A stretch of DNA of 64,000 nucleotides from Trichopria drosophilae (Eukaryota > Arthropoda > Insecta > Hymenoptera > Diapriidae): the NCBI GenBank assembly GCA_030407085.1, contig CM059584.1, positions 101,679,001 through 101,743,000 of the forward strand. The letters are read 5' to 3'. Each line of letters opens with the position of its first letter. Position 1 is the stretch's first letter. Below the pieces are notes generated by a model. That model searched no databases. It was not told the origin of the DNA and saw only the letters and a list, made by a program, of their open reading frames with translations. Shown here piece after piece: positions 11,301 to 23,600 of the stretch. Position numbers and translations under genes: made by a program.

Positions 11301-14300
11301 ATAGTTAGAAAATATTAATATTCATTGTAAATCCTCGTTCGAACATATTCTTTTTATTGAAAATACCGCGATATCAGTCAATCTGAATTTGATTAACGCT
11401 TTACGGAATACACTTTTGTTTACATAAAAAGTAACTGAAATTTGTTACTTATGGGGTGGCCGGAGTGCTGAATACGAATCTGACCTCACATTTTGAAAAT
11501 TCAATGGTGGATTCAGGATGGCCGTTGAAAATGTTAAAAGATACTCTATCGCGATGAATCTGCCTCTAGATATTAAACAGGTGTTGAAATTAAAGATATT
11601 GACCAAGGTGTAAAATTTTGGTTATATGTCAAAAGACCACAGTCGAAAAATATTCGGACAAAAAAACACACGACTAAAAGACAATGACATAAAGATACAG
11701 AAAGTTGAAACATATAAGTAAATATGCCGCTATATTTTTTAATAAGAAATTTATACAATTAATTATTATTTAGAGAGTCTTTCAACCTGTATTGATGTAT
11801 AAAATTTGATTTATTTTCCTTATATGTAACCATATCTACAATAAATTTTTTGTCGAATTGTCAAAATGTTTTTGTCGTTTTTTTCTTGTGTGTTTTTTAA
11901 GTGATTTTTAGATTTTTTATCTTTTGTCGTGTGTTCTTTTGGCGCTCTGATCTTTATGCCTGCTACCAACTTTTTTCTGGAATCCTCATAAATTTATATT
12001 CAGAGGTTTGCTACGTTTGCAAAGTTCAAAAAGGGAGGATCAAAAAAGACCATTTGCACTTTTCTATCTTGTATATATATTTTTTTATATTTTTCAATCT
12101 TCAATTTTTATTTTATTTATCATTTTAGAACCGATTTTTCTGTTTTTCTCTTTTGCATCATTTTTCATGAATAATACGATTGATATAATTTTATTGTTTT
12201 AACTGATTAGCTACTTCGACTTTGAATTTTTAAATACATTTTTATGTAAAATGTATCCAATAATGGCTTGAGCTTATATCATTTTTCGAAATTTTGCTCG
12301 CTCTTCTTAGGTTCTGTAGTATTATCACAGGTATGTAAATTTTAAAAAATACAAAATGAAAAAAATATATCTCCGGGTTTGGACAAGAGCTGTTATCTAT
12401 GTTTGTCCTACTTTTTTGGACTTTGCAATAAAGTAAATCTTAACATCGTGGTAGGCCTCCTTGACACCGCTATTTTGAACTTTGGATTCTGAATTCGGAT
12501 TCGTAACTAGTGGCTCCAAAAACACCTGTAACACAATTTTCGTAAGGTTATGTCTACAGATTTCCTGAATAATGAATTTTTTTATTATACAATGTTTTAA
12601 AACATTGTGCGTTAATACAGGGAACCGTGATCTAGCAGCTTCCTAAAGTGCCAAAATATTTTGTTCTCTGCCAATATAAACTACTTTTTAAAAAATATAT
12701 TTACTTTTTCGTAATCCCAATGTTCTAGAAATCTCAGTATAATACCACCCTACCTTACTCGATTTCCAAAATAAATCTTTATCTAAATCTCTTTGTGTTT
12801 CCCTATTTAATCTCCTTCAGTTACTAATAAAGAACAGTAATGTTGATTAAAATCAGAATAGAAATTATGCTTCTCCGCGATTTCACCATAAAATTATAAA
12901 AGTTGCTGGACTACTTTCCCTATGTAGCTTTAGAAAAAAAAATCCTTCGAAAATCGTTGTTGATTAAGTATAATAGTGGAATTTGTATTATTAACTAAAT
13001 ATAACGATACCGAATAATCATCTGAAAAAATTAACACTGTTGTGTTCTTCACTGTATCCCCAAAATGAAAACGTTATATTCAGTATGCCAAAAGTAAAAA
13101 AGTCTCTTTTGCTACAAAAACAACCGAAATATGGCCAAAAGACGCAGATTTTGACGCATTTGACCTCATTTTCCTACAGGTATGACTAAAGTTCGCAGGA
13201 AAAGTATACGTGGGTTATATTCAAAATTTTATGTACAATAAAATCTAGTTTGAATTAAAGGGTAGTAGTAATTAATAGTAAATATAATTCCATTTATGTA
13301 GTACACACAAAAATAATGAAAACCTTAAATGTGTTTTGATAAAAATTCTACCACCGCCCATTTCAGTCTTTTAGAATACATATCGTCGTCAGTTTGATAA
13401 CTTATAATAATATTTTTTTCAAAATTGGTCCGAAAAAAACTGAATATATAGATTCGCAAGATTGTTCTGGCCACTTGCCCTAATCAATCTCCAAGCAAAA
13501 ATTGTAAGGGTTGCGTTAAATGTTCTAAAACAACACCCTCTTACTAACTTTGATAGTTTGCAAAGCTAATAAACTAAAAATATCAAATCGTAAATACACC
13601 TACTGCAAAACTCTTGTAGTTTACACGGACAAATGAATATCATCTTGAAATTGAATAAAAATTCAATAGAAATAAAAATTAATATTTTTTCAAAAGTTAT
13701 AGAAGCCAATCTTCTACTGTAACATTATACTCGTCACTCACCAGCTCCTTCTCGCAATCTCTTATGTATGTACAAATATAAATAAATGCATATTAAATAA
13801 AGCCATTTGAAATATTTTAATATTTATCGTCAATAGAGCAGTCCCAAAGAAAGTACACTGTTCTGGTTCTCGGAATGAGACATTATTCTTATGTACTTTG
13901 ATCTTTCTGAATACGAATCTGCAATAAAAAATGGGGCTCACCCCTCTACTTTTAAAGTAATTCTCAAAAAATATGTTTTAAGACATATAATTGACAATAA
14001 CTTGTTAAAAGGTAATTATACGATTTTAGGCAAAACTAGATCTTATTCTAAATAAAATTTGGGATGTAACCCTCGTTACACTTTTCATACTCATTTTACT
14101 CATACCTAATAGAGCTTCTATCGAGCGCCGAGTGTACATCTGCCTGCTTAAAAATCGTAAATATAATAGGTTAAGTTCAATGTCAAACCTATTTGTAAAC
14201 AGAAGCTTATTTAGCCACTCAGCTGGATACATTCCCATTTACAAGCGAGTGTTATTTTAGATTAATCAAGATAAACAAATATTACAACTTACATTTTAGT

Positions 14301-14531
14301 CTTTTATCTTCGTTTAAGTTTTCATATTTTATCTTTTTACTCAAACAGGTCTTACATTTATTTGAAACGCAAATTAAAAGTCAGAGGCTTCGACTCCTCG
14401 GCCATGACACAAGTGCATTACACGTACGGCCTTCGGCCGCTTTTGTTACAGCATATACCTTGTTGTATTCAGAATATGCTATATAAGACCATTCTTGGCA
14501 AACATGGAATAATTTTCATAAATTAAATATA

Positions 14532-14602
<71 letters not shown>

Positions 14603-17600
14603 GGTGTCCGAAAAGTATGGAAACACTCAAATATCTCGGAAAATCGACATCGAATCGTAAAAGTAAAAAAACACGTATTCAATGGTTTCAAGAGAGCTAT
14701 CCAGTGACACCTAACACAACCCCCCACCCCCACCCGCTGGGGGTGATAGAGGGGGTAACTTAAAAATTTTAAATGGGATCCCCCAATTTTTATTGCAGAT
14801 TTTGCTTCCTCAGAAAAAGTTACGTAAATTTTGCCTACCATTATAATTGTTTTTGTTGACAGATGGCGCTGTAATCAACGAAATAAAAAAATTATTCTAA
14901 AAATTTTTAAAAATCTCGCGAAAAACAGAACGAATCAAAAAAGTAAAAACACACGTATTTAATGGTTTCATGAGAGCGCTGCAGTGACACCAAACACGAC
15001 CCCCCACCCCCACAGGCTGGGGGTGATGGAGGGGGAAACTTAAAAATTTTAAATGGGAACTCCCAAATTTTATTGCAGATTTCTCTTCTTCAGAAAAAGT
15101 TACGTAAATTTTACCTATTATAATTATTTTTGTTAACAGATGGAGCTGCAATCAGCGAACCACGTACCTGGAATAGCGGACCACGTTTCCAAAATTTTAA
15201 ATGACGTCTTTTGCCTTTAAATATTTCAAAGTTCACCGATTCTTACCGCGAGGAGGTAGACGATTTTGAGAATCTTTTTTTTTTATTTTTGTATTTTTTT
15301 TTTTTTTTTTTTTCCTTTTTTTTTTTTTTTTTTTTATTTTTTTAATTTTTTTTCTATTTTAAAGTTTAAATTTTCCTTCGCTTCTATTTTCTTTACTGGA
15401 TTTTTAACATGTCTATGCCCACTAATTTATAAGATGTTCGAATTGAAGTCCTTCAGCAACTTGACAATATCCCAATCGTGCATAGAAGTTATCATAAACT
15501 TTTTGCAGCATTTCTTGAGATACTGTATTAGAACCTTGAATTATTTTTTCTTTCAAACTCATCCAATGTCTTTTGGTTTCGTTTCGTAGACCTTGTTCTT
15601 CAAGAAACCCCAGTAAAAATAGTTCCAGAGGAGTTAGATCCAGGTGACCTCGGTGGCCACTCGATCGAACCCCTCCTACCAATCCAACGTCGGGGGAAAA
15701 ATATTATTTAATAGATTTGCGTACAATCAAACCAAAATGACAAGGAGCTCCATCCTGTTGAAACCAGACATTATCAAACGCTATACCAGCAATATTTCGT
15801 ATTGCCGGTATAATCTGGTTATTTAACAAATTACAGTACCTTTCAGCCGTGAAATTCTCTTCAACGAAGAAAGGCCCAACAATTTGATTGCACAAAATGC
15901 CAGCCCAAACATTGATTTTCTGTGGATGTTGTGTGTGAGTATCTCTCATCCAATGAGGATTTTCGTCCGACCAATATCGTAGGTTGTGCCTATTAACTTC
16001 TCCACTCAACTGAAACGTAGCTTCATCAGAGAAGCATATCCAGAAAGGAAATAATTCATTTTTCGTCACAACGTCTCATCATTTCCTCACAAAAATTCTA
16101 ATCTCCGATCGAAGTCATCTTCCGAAAGTTCTTGTACATATTTTATTTTATATGGATGGAACTTATTTGCTTTTAATATTTCATGGACAGACGATTTGCC
16201 GATACCAGTGGCTTGCGCAATCTTTCTTACCGAAGTATGGACGTCCTCAACGACACTTGCACAGACACCGCTAAACTGTTGTCTTCGTTCGTGGACGTTT
16301 TTGGTCTTCCTGATTTTGGTCGATCATTGACAGAGCCAGTATCTTGAAAACCGAGAAACAGTCTTACAAACAGTTGATTTGCAAATAGGTAGACGATCAG
16401 GATGGGTAATCATTAAATTGGCGGACGACTTGTTCGTATGTTCTTTTTTTATTCGCCGCATCCTCGCAGAATAAGGATTTCGATCCTTTCTTTTTGTGTC
16501 AAAGACATAGTAAATGCCAAATTACAACAGGAGGCAGAATACAGAATGTATCGAAATGGAAGAAATATGAAGCAAAGAATGAAGAAATAAAAGAAATATA
16601 AAAAATTAGAAGAAATTCAAATGTTAGAGAAAACATTACATTAAGTATCAAATAGCGAGAACGAAGAGAATTGCGATTTTTTGCGGTACGAATTTGACCA
16701 AGTTTTCGACAAGAGTGACGCTCGCATGTGTAATTTTCACAAAGCTGAAAAAAAACCGAGACCTTGACTCATTCAAACAATAGAGCTTAACTAATACTAA
16801 GACGTGCTGTTTTGATTTGGACGCTGACGATGTTCGATTATTGACTACTTTCTCTGTAACACTGGCAGTTGAAAAAATCGACCGAGTGTATGCAATGGGT
16901 TTCCGCAAGCGATACCTACAGTACTTTCACACAAGTATACAAAATCACAGTCATGCAAGAAAGCCATAACACCATATGCGGATTTGGTCACCATTTACGC
17001 TATTCGGATACACGACATTCACTTCCTCGTAGAATAAGGATGTCGATTCTTCATTTTTCTGTCAAAAACTTTGTATGCACAATTACAAGGGGGGAGCGAA
17101 TAAAGAATTTTAATATCTGGAAGAAAAGGTAAGCAAATACATTAAAAAAAAACATAAAAAAATTTAATAGTGAAGAATAAAAAAAAGGTAAAAAACAGAA
17201 ATCAAATAAAAAAAAAAAGTAAAACAGAAGATTCTCAAAATCGTCTACCTCCTCGCGGTGAGAATCGGTAAACTAGAAATATTTAAAGGCAAAAGACGTT
17301 ATTTAAAATTCTGAAAACGTGGTATGCTATTCCATGTACGTCAAGTTAAATATTTTTTAGTAATTTTTTAATTTCGCAGATTGCAGCTCCATCTGTTAAC
17401 AAAAATAATTATAATAGGTAAAATTTACGTAACTTTTTCTGAAGAAGAGAAATCTGCAATAAAATTTGGGAGTTCCCATTTAAAATTTTTAAGTTTCCCC
17501 CTCCATCACCCCCAGCCTGTGGGGGTGGGGGTCGTGTTAGGTGTCACTGGATAGCTCTCTTGAAACCATTAAATACGTGTGTTTTACTTTTTTGATCCGT

Positions 17601-20600
17601 TGTGTTTTTTCGCGAGATTTTTTAAAACTTTTAGAATAATTTTTTTAATTTCGTTGATTACAGCGCCATCTGTCAACAAAAACAATTATAATGGTAGGCA
17701 AAATTTACGTAACTTTTTCTGAGGAAGCAAAATCTGCAATAAAAATTGGGGGTTCCCATTTAAAATTTTGAAGTTACCCCCTCTATCACCCCCAGCGGGT
17801 GGGGGTGGGGGGTTGTGTTAGGTGTCACTGGATAGCTCTCTTGAAACCATTGAATACGTGTGTTTTTTACTTTTTTGATCCGTTGTTGTTTTTCGCGAGA
17901 TTTTTAAAACTTTTTAGAATAATTTTTTTAATTTCGTTGATTACAGCGCCATCTGTCAACAAAAAACAATTATAATGGTAGGCAAAATTTACGTAACTTT
18001 TTCTGAGGAAGCAAAATCTGCAATAAAAATTGGGGGTTCCCATTTAAAATTTTTAAGTTACCCCCTCTATCACCCCAGCGGGTGGGGGTGGGGGGTTGTG
18101 TTAGGTGTCACTGGATAGCTCTCTTGAAACCATTGAATACGTGTATTTTTACTTTTTCGATTCGATGTCGATTTTCCGAGATATTTGAGTGTTTCCATAC
18201 TTTTCGGACACCCTGTATATAAAATTATATTATACAATAACATTAGTCATAAAGTCTACAACTAATAGTGTTATCACAAATTAAAAAAAGAAGTATTCTT
18301 TAATTCGAATGGTTTGCATTTTGCGGAAATGTCATTTTTCAATAAAAATCAATCCGTTATTATATCACTCATAACATTGCATTAATTGATGAATTTTCTA
18401 AATAAGTAATTTTTAATTATTTATGTTTAACCTTCGACAATTTCGTGTATGGATCAATGCCTGCATAGGCATCACTTATTAGCCTATAACAGAATATAAT
18501 AAGTAGATCTAAGTATCGAAACATGCGCACTAGGAGACATTATAATAAATGTCTCTTATAAGCTTCTAACAATTACTGAATATTATTTTTTTTCAATAAC
18601 AAATAAACTACAACAAAACTTGCAACAATACGCATTGAAAAGGTTTGAATAAATCGCAACATATAATATAATTTTAACAATTTTACCTCATATTTAGAAT
18701 TTTACTACTGAGAATGAGTTAATTTTGCTCGAGTTACGAAGAGTAAGATCGTGTGTTCTGTAAAACCATAATTTTTAGGTCATACAAAGACTGTATGATA
18801 CAAAAACGTTTACTTGGATCGATACAAATTCATACAATAGTAACTAATAAGCACATATTGTTCTCCAGCAACCAATGTAAATTTACAAAAAGCCATTGTC
18901 TTTAACATATTTGTGCTTATTAATAGTGATCAAAATGTTGTCCTCAAGTCAGAAAATAGTCATAACTTTGAAAGATATAACCGTACACTTACATCAAATT
19001 GATAAAAATTAGCCACGAATCGCCTTTAAGAGCTCTTAAAGTGACCTTTAAGAAAACTTAAAGATTATTTAGTCTATCTTAGTGAGGCCTACCAAAACTC
19101 TTAAAATATGTATATGCTGATGAATAAGTTTTTGAAAATTAAATAAATTATACAATTATACATATTCAAAACGTCTGCTCAGCAATTATATTATAAATTA
19201 CAGAGAGATCAGACAAATATGTTAAAAATTGTGACTTCACTTGCTTCTTTGAATATCGTAAAAACACGTTCTTGTTTTCTTTGTGTCGTCTAACGATCGG
19301 TATATTAAGAAAAGCTTGCCCCTACTGCGAAAATGATAAAAATCATATAAATTTCCAATCTCTCAAGATCTCTTTCGGATTAATATTTTGGAAAATCAGT
19401 ATCAAAATCAGGAAGTAGAAGACTTCTTTAACTAACCCTAAGCATTCATTTTTTTTAAGTCAAATAGACAAATTTATCATTCGATGATTTTCGGGATTTA
19501 AGGTTAAGGATCTGGTGTCAGATTAAAAATAAATCAAAAAAGCTCTTTAAGGTGGCGACTATTCATATATAAAACTGCAATATTATCAACAAAAAGCTTG
19601 TGTTCGCGAGTTTTTGGGGTCCCATAAATGGCAAAATCGACAATTAAAATATAGGTTTTGTAATTGGAACGGTTCAAAGAAACAGAAATTCACTTCAATG
19701 CTCTTTCATATACAAAATGAGTCATATTTAGCCCATTTCTGTAAAATAATTTCTTCTGTCCCCACCGTGCGGCTGAAAAAAGCATTGTTTTTAAATGGGA
19801 AAATTGGGAAATGATTTTTGTTTTTAGCTTTTCCAATAACTTTTTCTGTAAAATATTAACAAATCAGAGGTTTCGAATACTTTTTCTCAAACGTCTTCTG
19901 ATGGTCTTAAAAAATTCCATTGAAACAAAAAATTGTCCGACTGATAACGATTTTAATGTTAATTTTGTAAGAAAGGTTTTTTTGCAAAAAGTGGTAATAG
20001 AAATAAAGTGTTTATAGGAAACAAAACCTGTTTTTTGTTGCGCCATTTATAATAAAAATGATACGATATCGAGCTAATGCAGATCATATCTCTTACCTCT
20101 TTGCGCCTCTATTGCCTTCTTATCTGTGCAAATAAAAATGTTGTTGACCTGTTATGGAATTATGATTACTGATCTTGGCTTGCGTGAAATCGGGTGTCGA
20201 CAATAGGTGCAAATAATAAATTAAATATTGTACATCGAAAAACAAGAATATTCTCCTTCCATATCTTAGTCCAGAGACAGAAAAGTGTCTTATTCTGTAC
20301 CAGAATAAGTATGCCAAAGTCCATTTCTGTAAACAAATTTTTCTTATATTCATATTCATATTCAAAATATTATTTTTAATCCAAATTATGATAAATGCAC
20401 TTGAAATAGTTTTAAGAAAGTGTGATTCAATTGACAGAATACGAAACTTCTATCCAAGGCTAATCAAGGAGAGAATTTCGTATTTTTGGAGCCACTATAA
20501 TGTATATAATACATTGTTCTAAGTACGGGACATTCCATGTAAAGAGAGTCACTTTTTTGGAAGTATTTTTTAATTTTTATATTCAACTCATATTGTCATA

Positions 20601-23600
20601 TTTGGGTATGTAAATGTTGACTTTTAGCCCATACAAAGAATTATTATTGCTCCATAACAAATTTTTATTTTTTTTTTCATTTTATCGAAGTTTTAATATT
20701 ATATTGTTCCGTTAACTTTTCGTTCATACACATAGTCAGACAAAAATTTATTTAAATATAGATTTTCAGATTTTTCACGGGCTGTGTCGTGGAAGTATTT
20801 ATTTGTAATTATACGTTGATTATTTTGGTGAAAAATCATTTTAAAATTTTAAACTTTTACTTTAATACTTTTGGCCAGTCAACTGAAAATTAAAAAAATT
20901 ACAGAAAATGGTTATAACTTATGGAAAAAGTGATGATATTGACTAATTGTTTTTTATGAACTAAAAGTTAACATTTACATTCCCGAATGATGATATGTGA
21001 TATATAAAAGTTAAAAAATACATCCAATAAAGTAGCGCTTTTTACACTGAATGTCCCATATACATACGATATATAATTATAAAAATATTAAAATGTCATA
21101 AAATTAGAATGTTCACAAAGTAAATCCGATTTTAATGTATACAGATAATTATTGGTTAATGGACCAATTAGCCACACCTCTATTAGTGCATATCCCTTGT
21201 AATTACTGATTACGAATAAAGCGTAGGAAATAATGTCATGGATACCTTAAGTGGTGCATTCGTGTTGCATGTTTAAGCTATTTTAAATGACGAAGTAGGG
21301 CTATAAATTGAGTTATCCTTAAAATTCATGGACCTGATAATTTCGTATTTTAACACATATTTTAATTTACTTATTAAAAGAAATTATTTTTAAACCTAGA
21401 ATACCAGAGCTATACATGACTCATGTGCAATTCGACACAGTGGACTGTATCACAGCCATTTATCGGTAGAAAACGTTAAAAGAAAATCATTTCACCTGTG
21501 TTTTTTGTATTCTTTCATGCTAAGCTCGACCAGGTGGCACTACTAGCCATATGTCGTCGGGGTGCTTAGCGATATAACGTATGAATTTATTACGTTCCTC
21601 ATGCTACTTTTCACGCATTTCATGTAAAACCCACTAAAACCGGTAATATATTCCTGCAGATAAATTGAAATTTCATTAACTTAAGTAACATGTATTTATG
21701 AAGAAAACAATAATTCATAGAGAATTGCCAATAATTAAGTCAGTCAGGCGCTGGAATAAATGTATCCAAAAGACTTGTTCTTATGTTAATTTTTAAAAAT
21801 ATTTGATGTGAAACTTATGATTTAAACTTAAACAAATTTTATGGAAAACAAAAATTTGACACTTTCATTAACAACCTATGCTTGCATATTTTATAACTTC
21901 GTATTTCTATTTCACCGTTTCAATTTTTTAATTATAAGTGGTATACATTCGATACATGCATTTTATAATACGAATTGTAGTTTGATCTTCAAAATAATGG
22001 ATGAATTATTTATTAATTAATTATTATTTTATTATCAATTATCTCTTACTGTTTCTCAAATTTTTCCTAAAAGTTTTTTGCACAAATTAAATCAACGCTA
22101 GACTTTTCTGTGAACTAAAATAATGATTTGAGATTTTCGTATATATTTTCTGACTAAATTATCTAAAAATGAGTCATCAAGTATAATAGAAAAAATTAGT
22201 TTAATAAAAATGCAGCATCGTGTAAGCCGTACATTCAGTTCAAAATTTCAGTACTTTTCTTAAATTAATAAAGGTTTGCATTATAATCGTTTCTTAGTCG
22301 CAGTAAGTTGCTTTTTAATTTTGCAATCATCAGGTTCTAATTATGTATTTTCTCTGAGTGCAGTACTGCAAACTGTTATTTTGAACCAAAATATTATATA
22401 AAAGTACACTACCCTAACACGTTTAAATTTGGAACCAAAATGAATATCTTCTGAATATAATATTTTAATAATTTTTACTCGGGTTTAAAATTGTTTGAAA
22501 ATATTAATTTTAAATGATTTAATCTGAATTCTTATAAATGACCAATTTATAGCTTAAAAATATAAAGATCGAATTCTATTAGACTTACTTGATGTTATGT
22601 TTCTTAATTTTCTGTCAATCATTATTAATATATAAGATATTGTTATACACTACGAGTTGACAGTTCGTATACTCTGAATTTGGGTTTTTCTCAAATAACG
22701 TGCCATAACTGCGAAAAAGCTGCAGAATATATTTTAAAGTACAAAAATAAAGCTTCGAATTCGTGTATTTGAAAAACGAAGAATTTTTGAACGTTTTTCT
22801 TTTGACAGATTTTTTTTAAAGATAAATGAATCTGCTTAAATTTGATAATGTTTCCACGTATAATGTAGGGTTTTTACTAATCGACAGGGAAATGTAACAT
22901 TTTAAAAATATACGCCGGCACTTGGAAAAGTTTTAAAATTATTTTTATATAAATTTAATTAAAAATGTTTAAATTATGATAATATAATTTCTTGATAATA
23001 ATTAAATGCATTTTATACTGATGATAAGTTTTCCTCTGAATATTTCCCATACTTGGTGTCACTATATTCCGAAAATGAGAGTCATTCTTCTGATTTCCAT
23101 GAAGAAATCCCCATTAACGCCCAAAGGACATTTTTCTTGCTTCAATTTCAACCGAGTATTTCGTATGAAAATCGAAGTTAAAAAAATTTGGAGATACATA
23201 TTCGAGGTCGCTTTTCAAGATTCCTATGTCAAAATTGAGTTTCAGTCATTAGGAATTCCAATATGGCGCCGAATTTGTAGAAAGTGTCCAAAAAATTGGG
23301 AAATATTTATCCTTAACAATTTTTGTGAACCATTAGAATATTGGGATTCTATTGAAACTATGAAAAATAAAATACTTGAGTTTTAAGAAAAAATATTACT
23401 TTTATGCCTCATATCATTCTAACTGTAATTTTGCATTCAGCATTCATATTTTGTAAATAATAAAATGCACATTTCGTTTATTACCATAAATAAATATACC
23501 CACCCAATAATAAATATTAAAATATTTTCAAAAAAGATGTCGAAGTAAGGTAACAAAATAATTAAAATTTTAAAATTAATTACCACAAAATGGTGCCCTC

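Larger units (their letters stand above)
14600..18215 (-). mobile_element. full-length mariner-type transposon, inactive (3.6 kb)
   Basis: It has TA flanks, left end CAGGGTGTCCGAAAAGTATG and right end CATACTTTTCGGACACCCTG. The terminal arms are about 0.7 kb: 14600-15265 and 17225-18215 share long inverted stretches, including 'tcgtctacctcctcgcgg' (17241) against 'ccgcgaggaggtagacga' (15247). The arms are built of roughly 280-bp units, two on the left and three on the right. A broken mariner transposase lies on the minus strand between them. The element is inserted in intron 4 of gene A, with its transposase antisense to the gene. Confidence 0.85.

Noticed and set aside
14479..14841. 120-codon minus-strand frame with Tyr-Ile repeats
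   Set aside because: It reads through the TA microsatellite and the mariner terminal repeat; not a protein gene.
16869..17132. 87-codon plus-strand frame
   Set aside because: Opposite strand of the duplicated transposase N-terminal segment.
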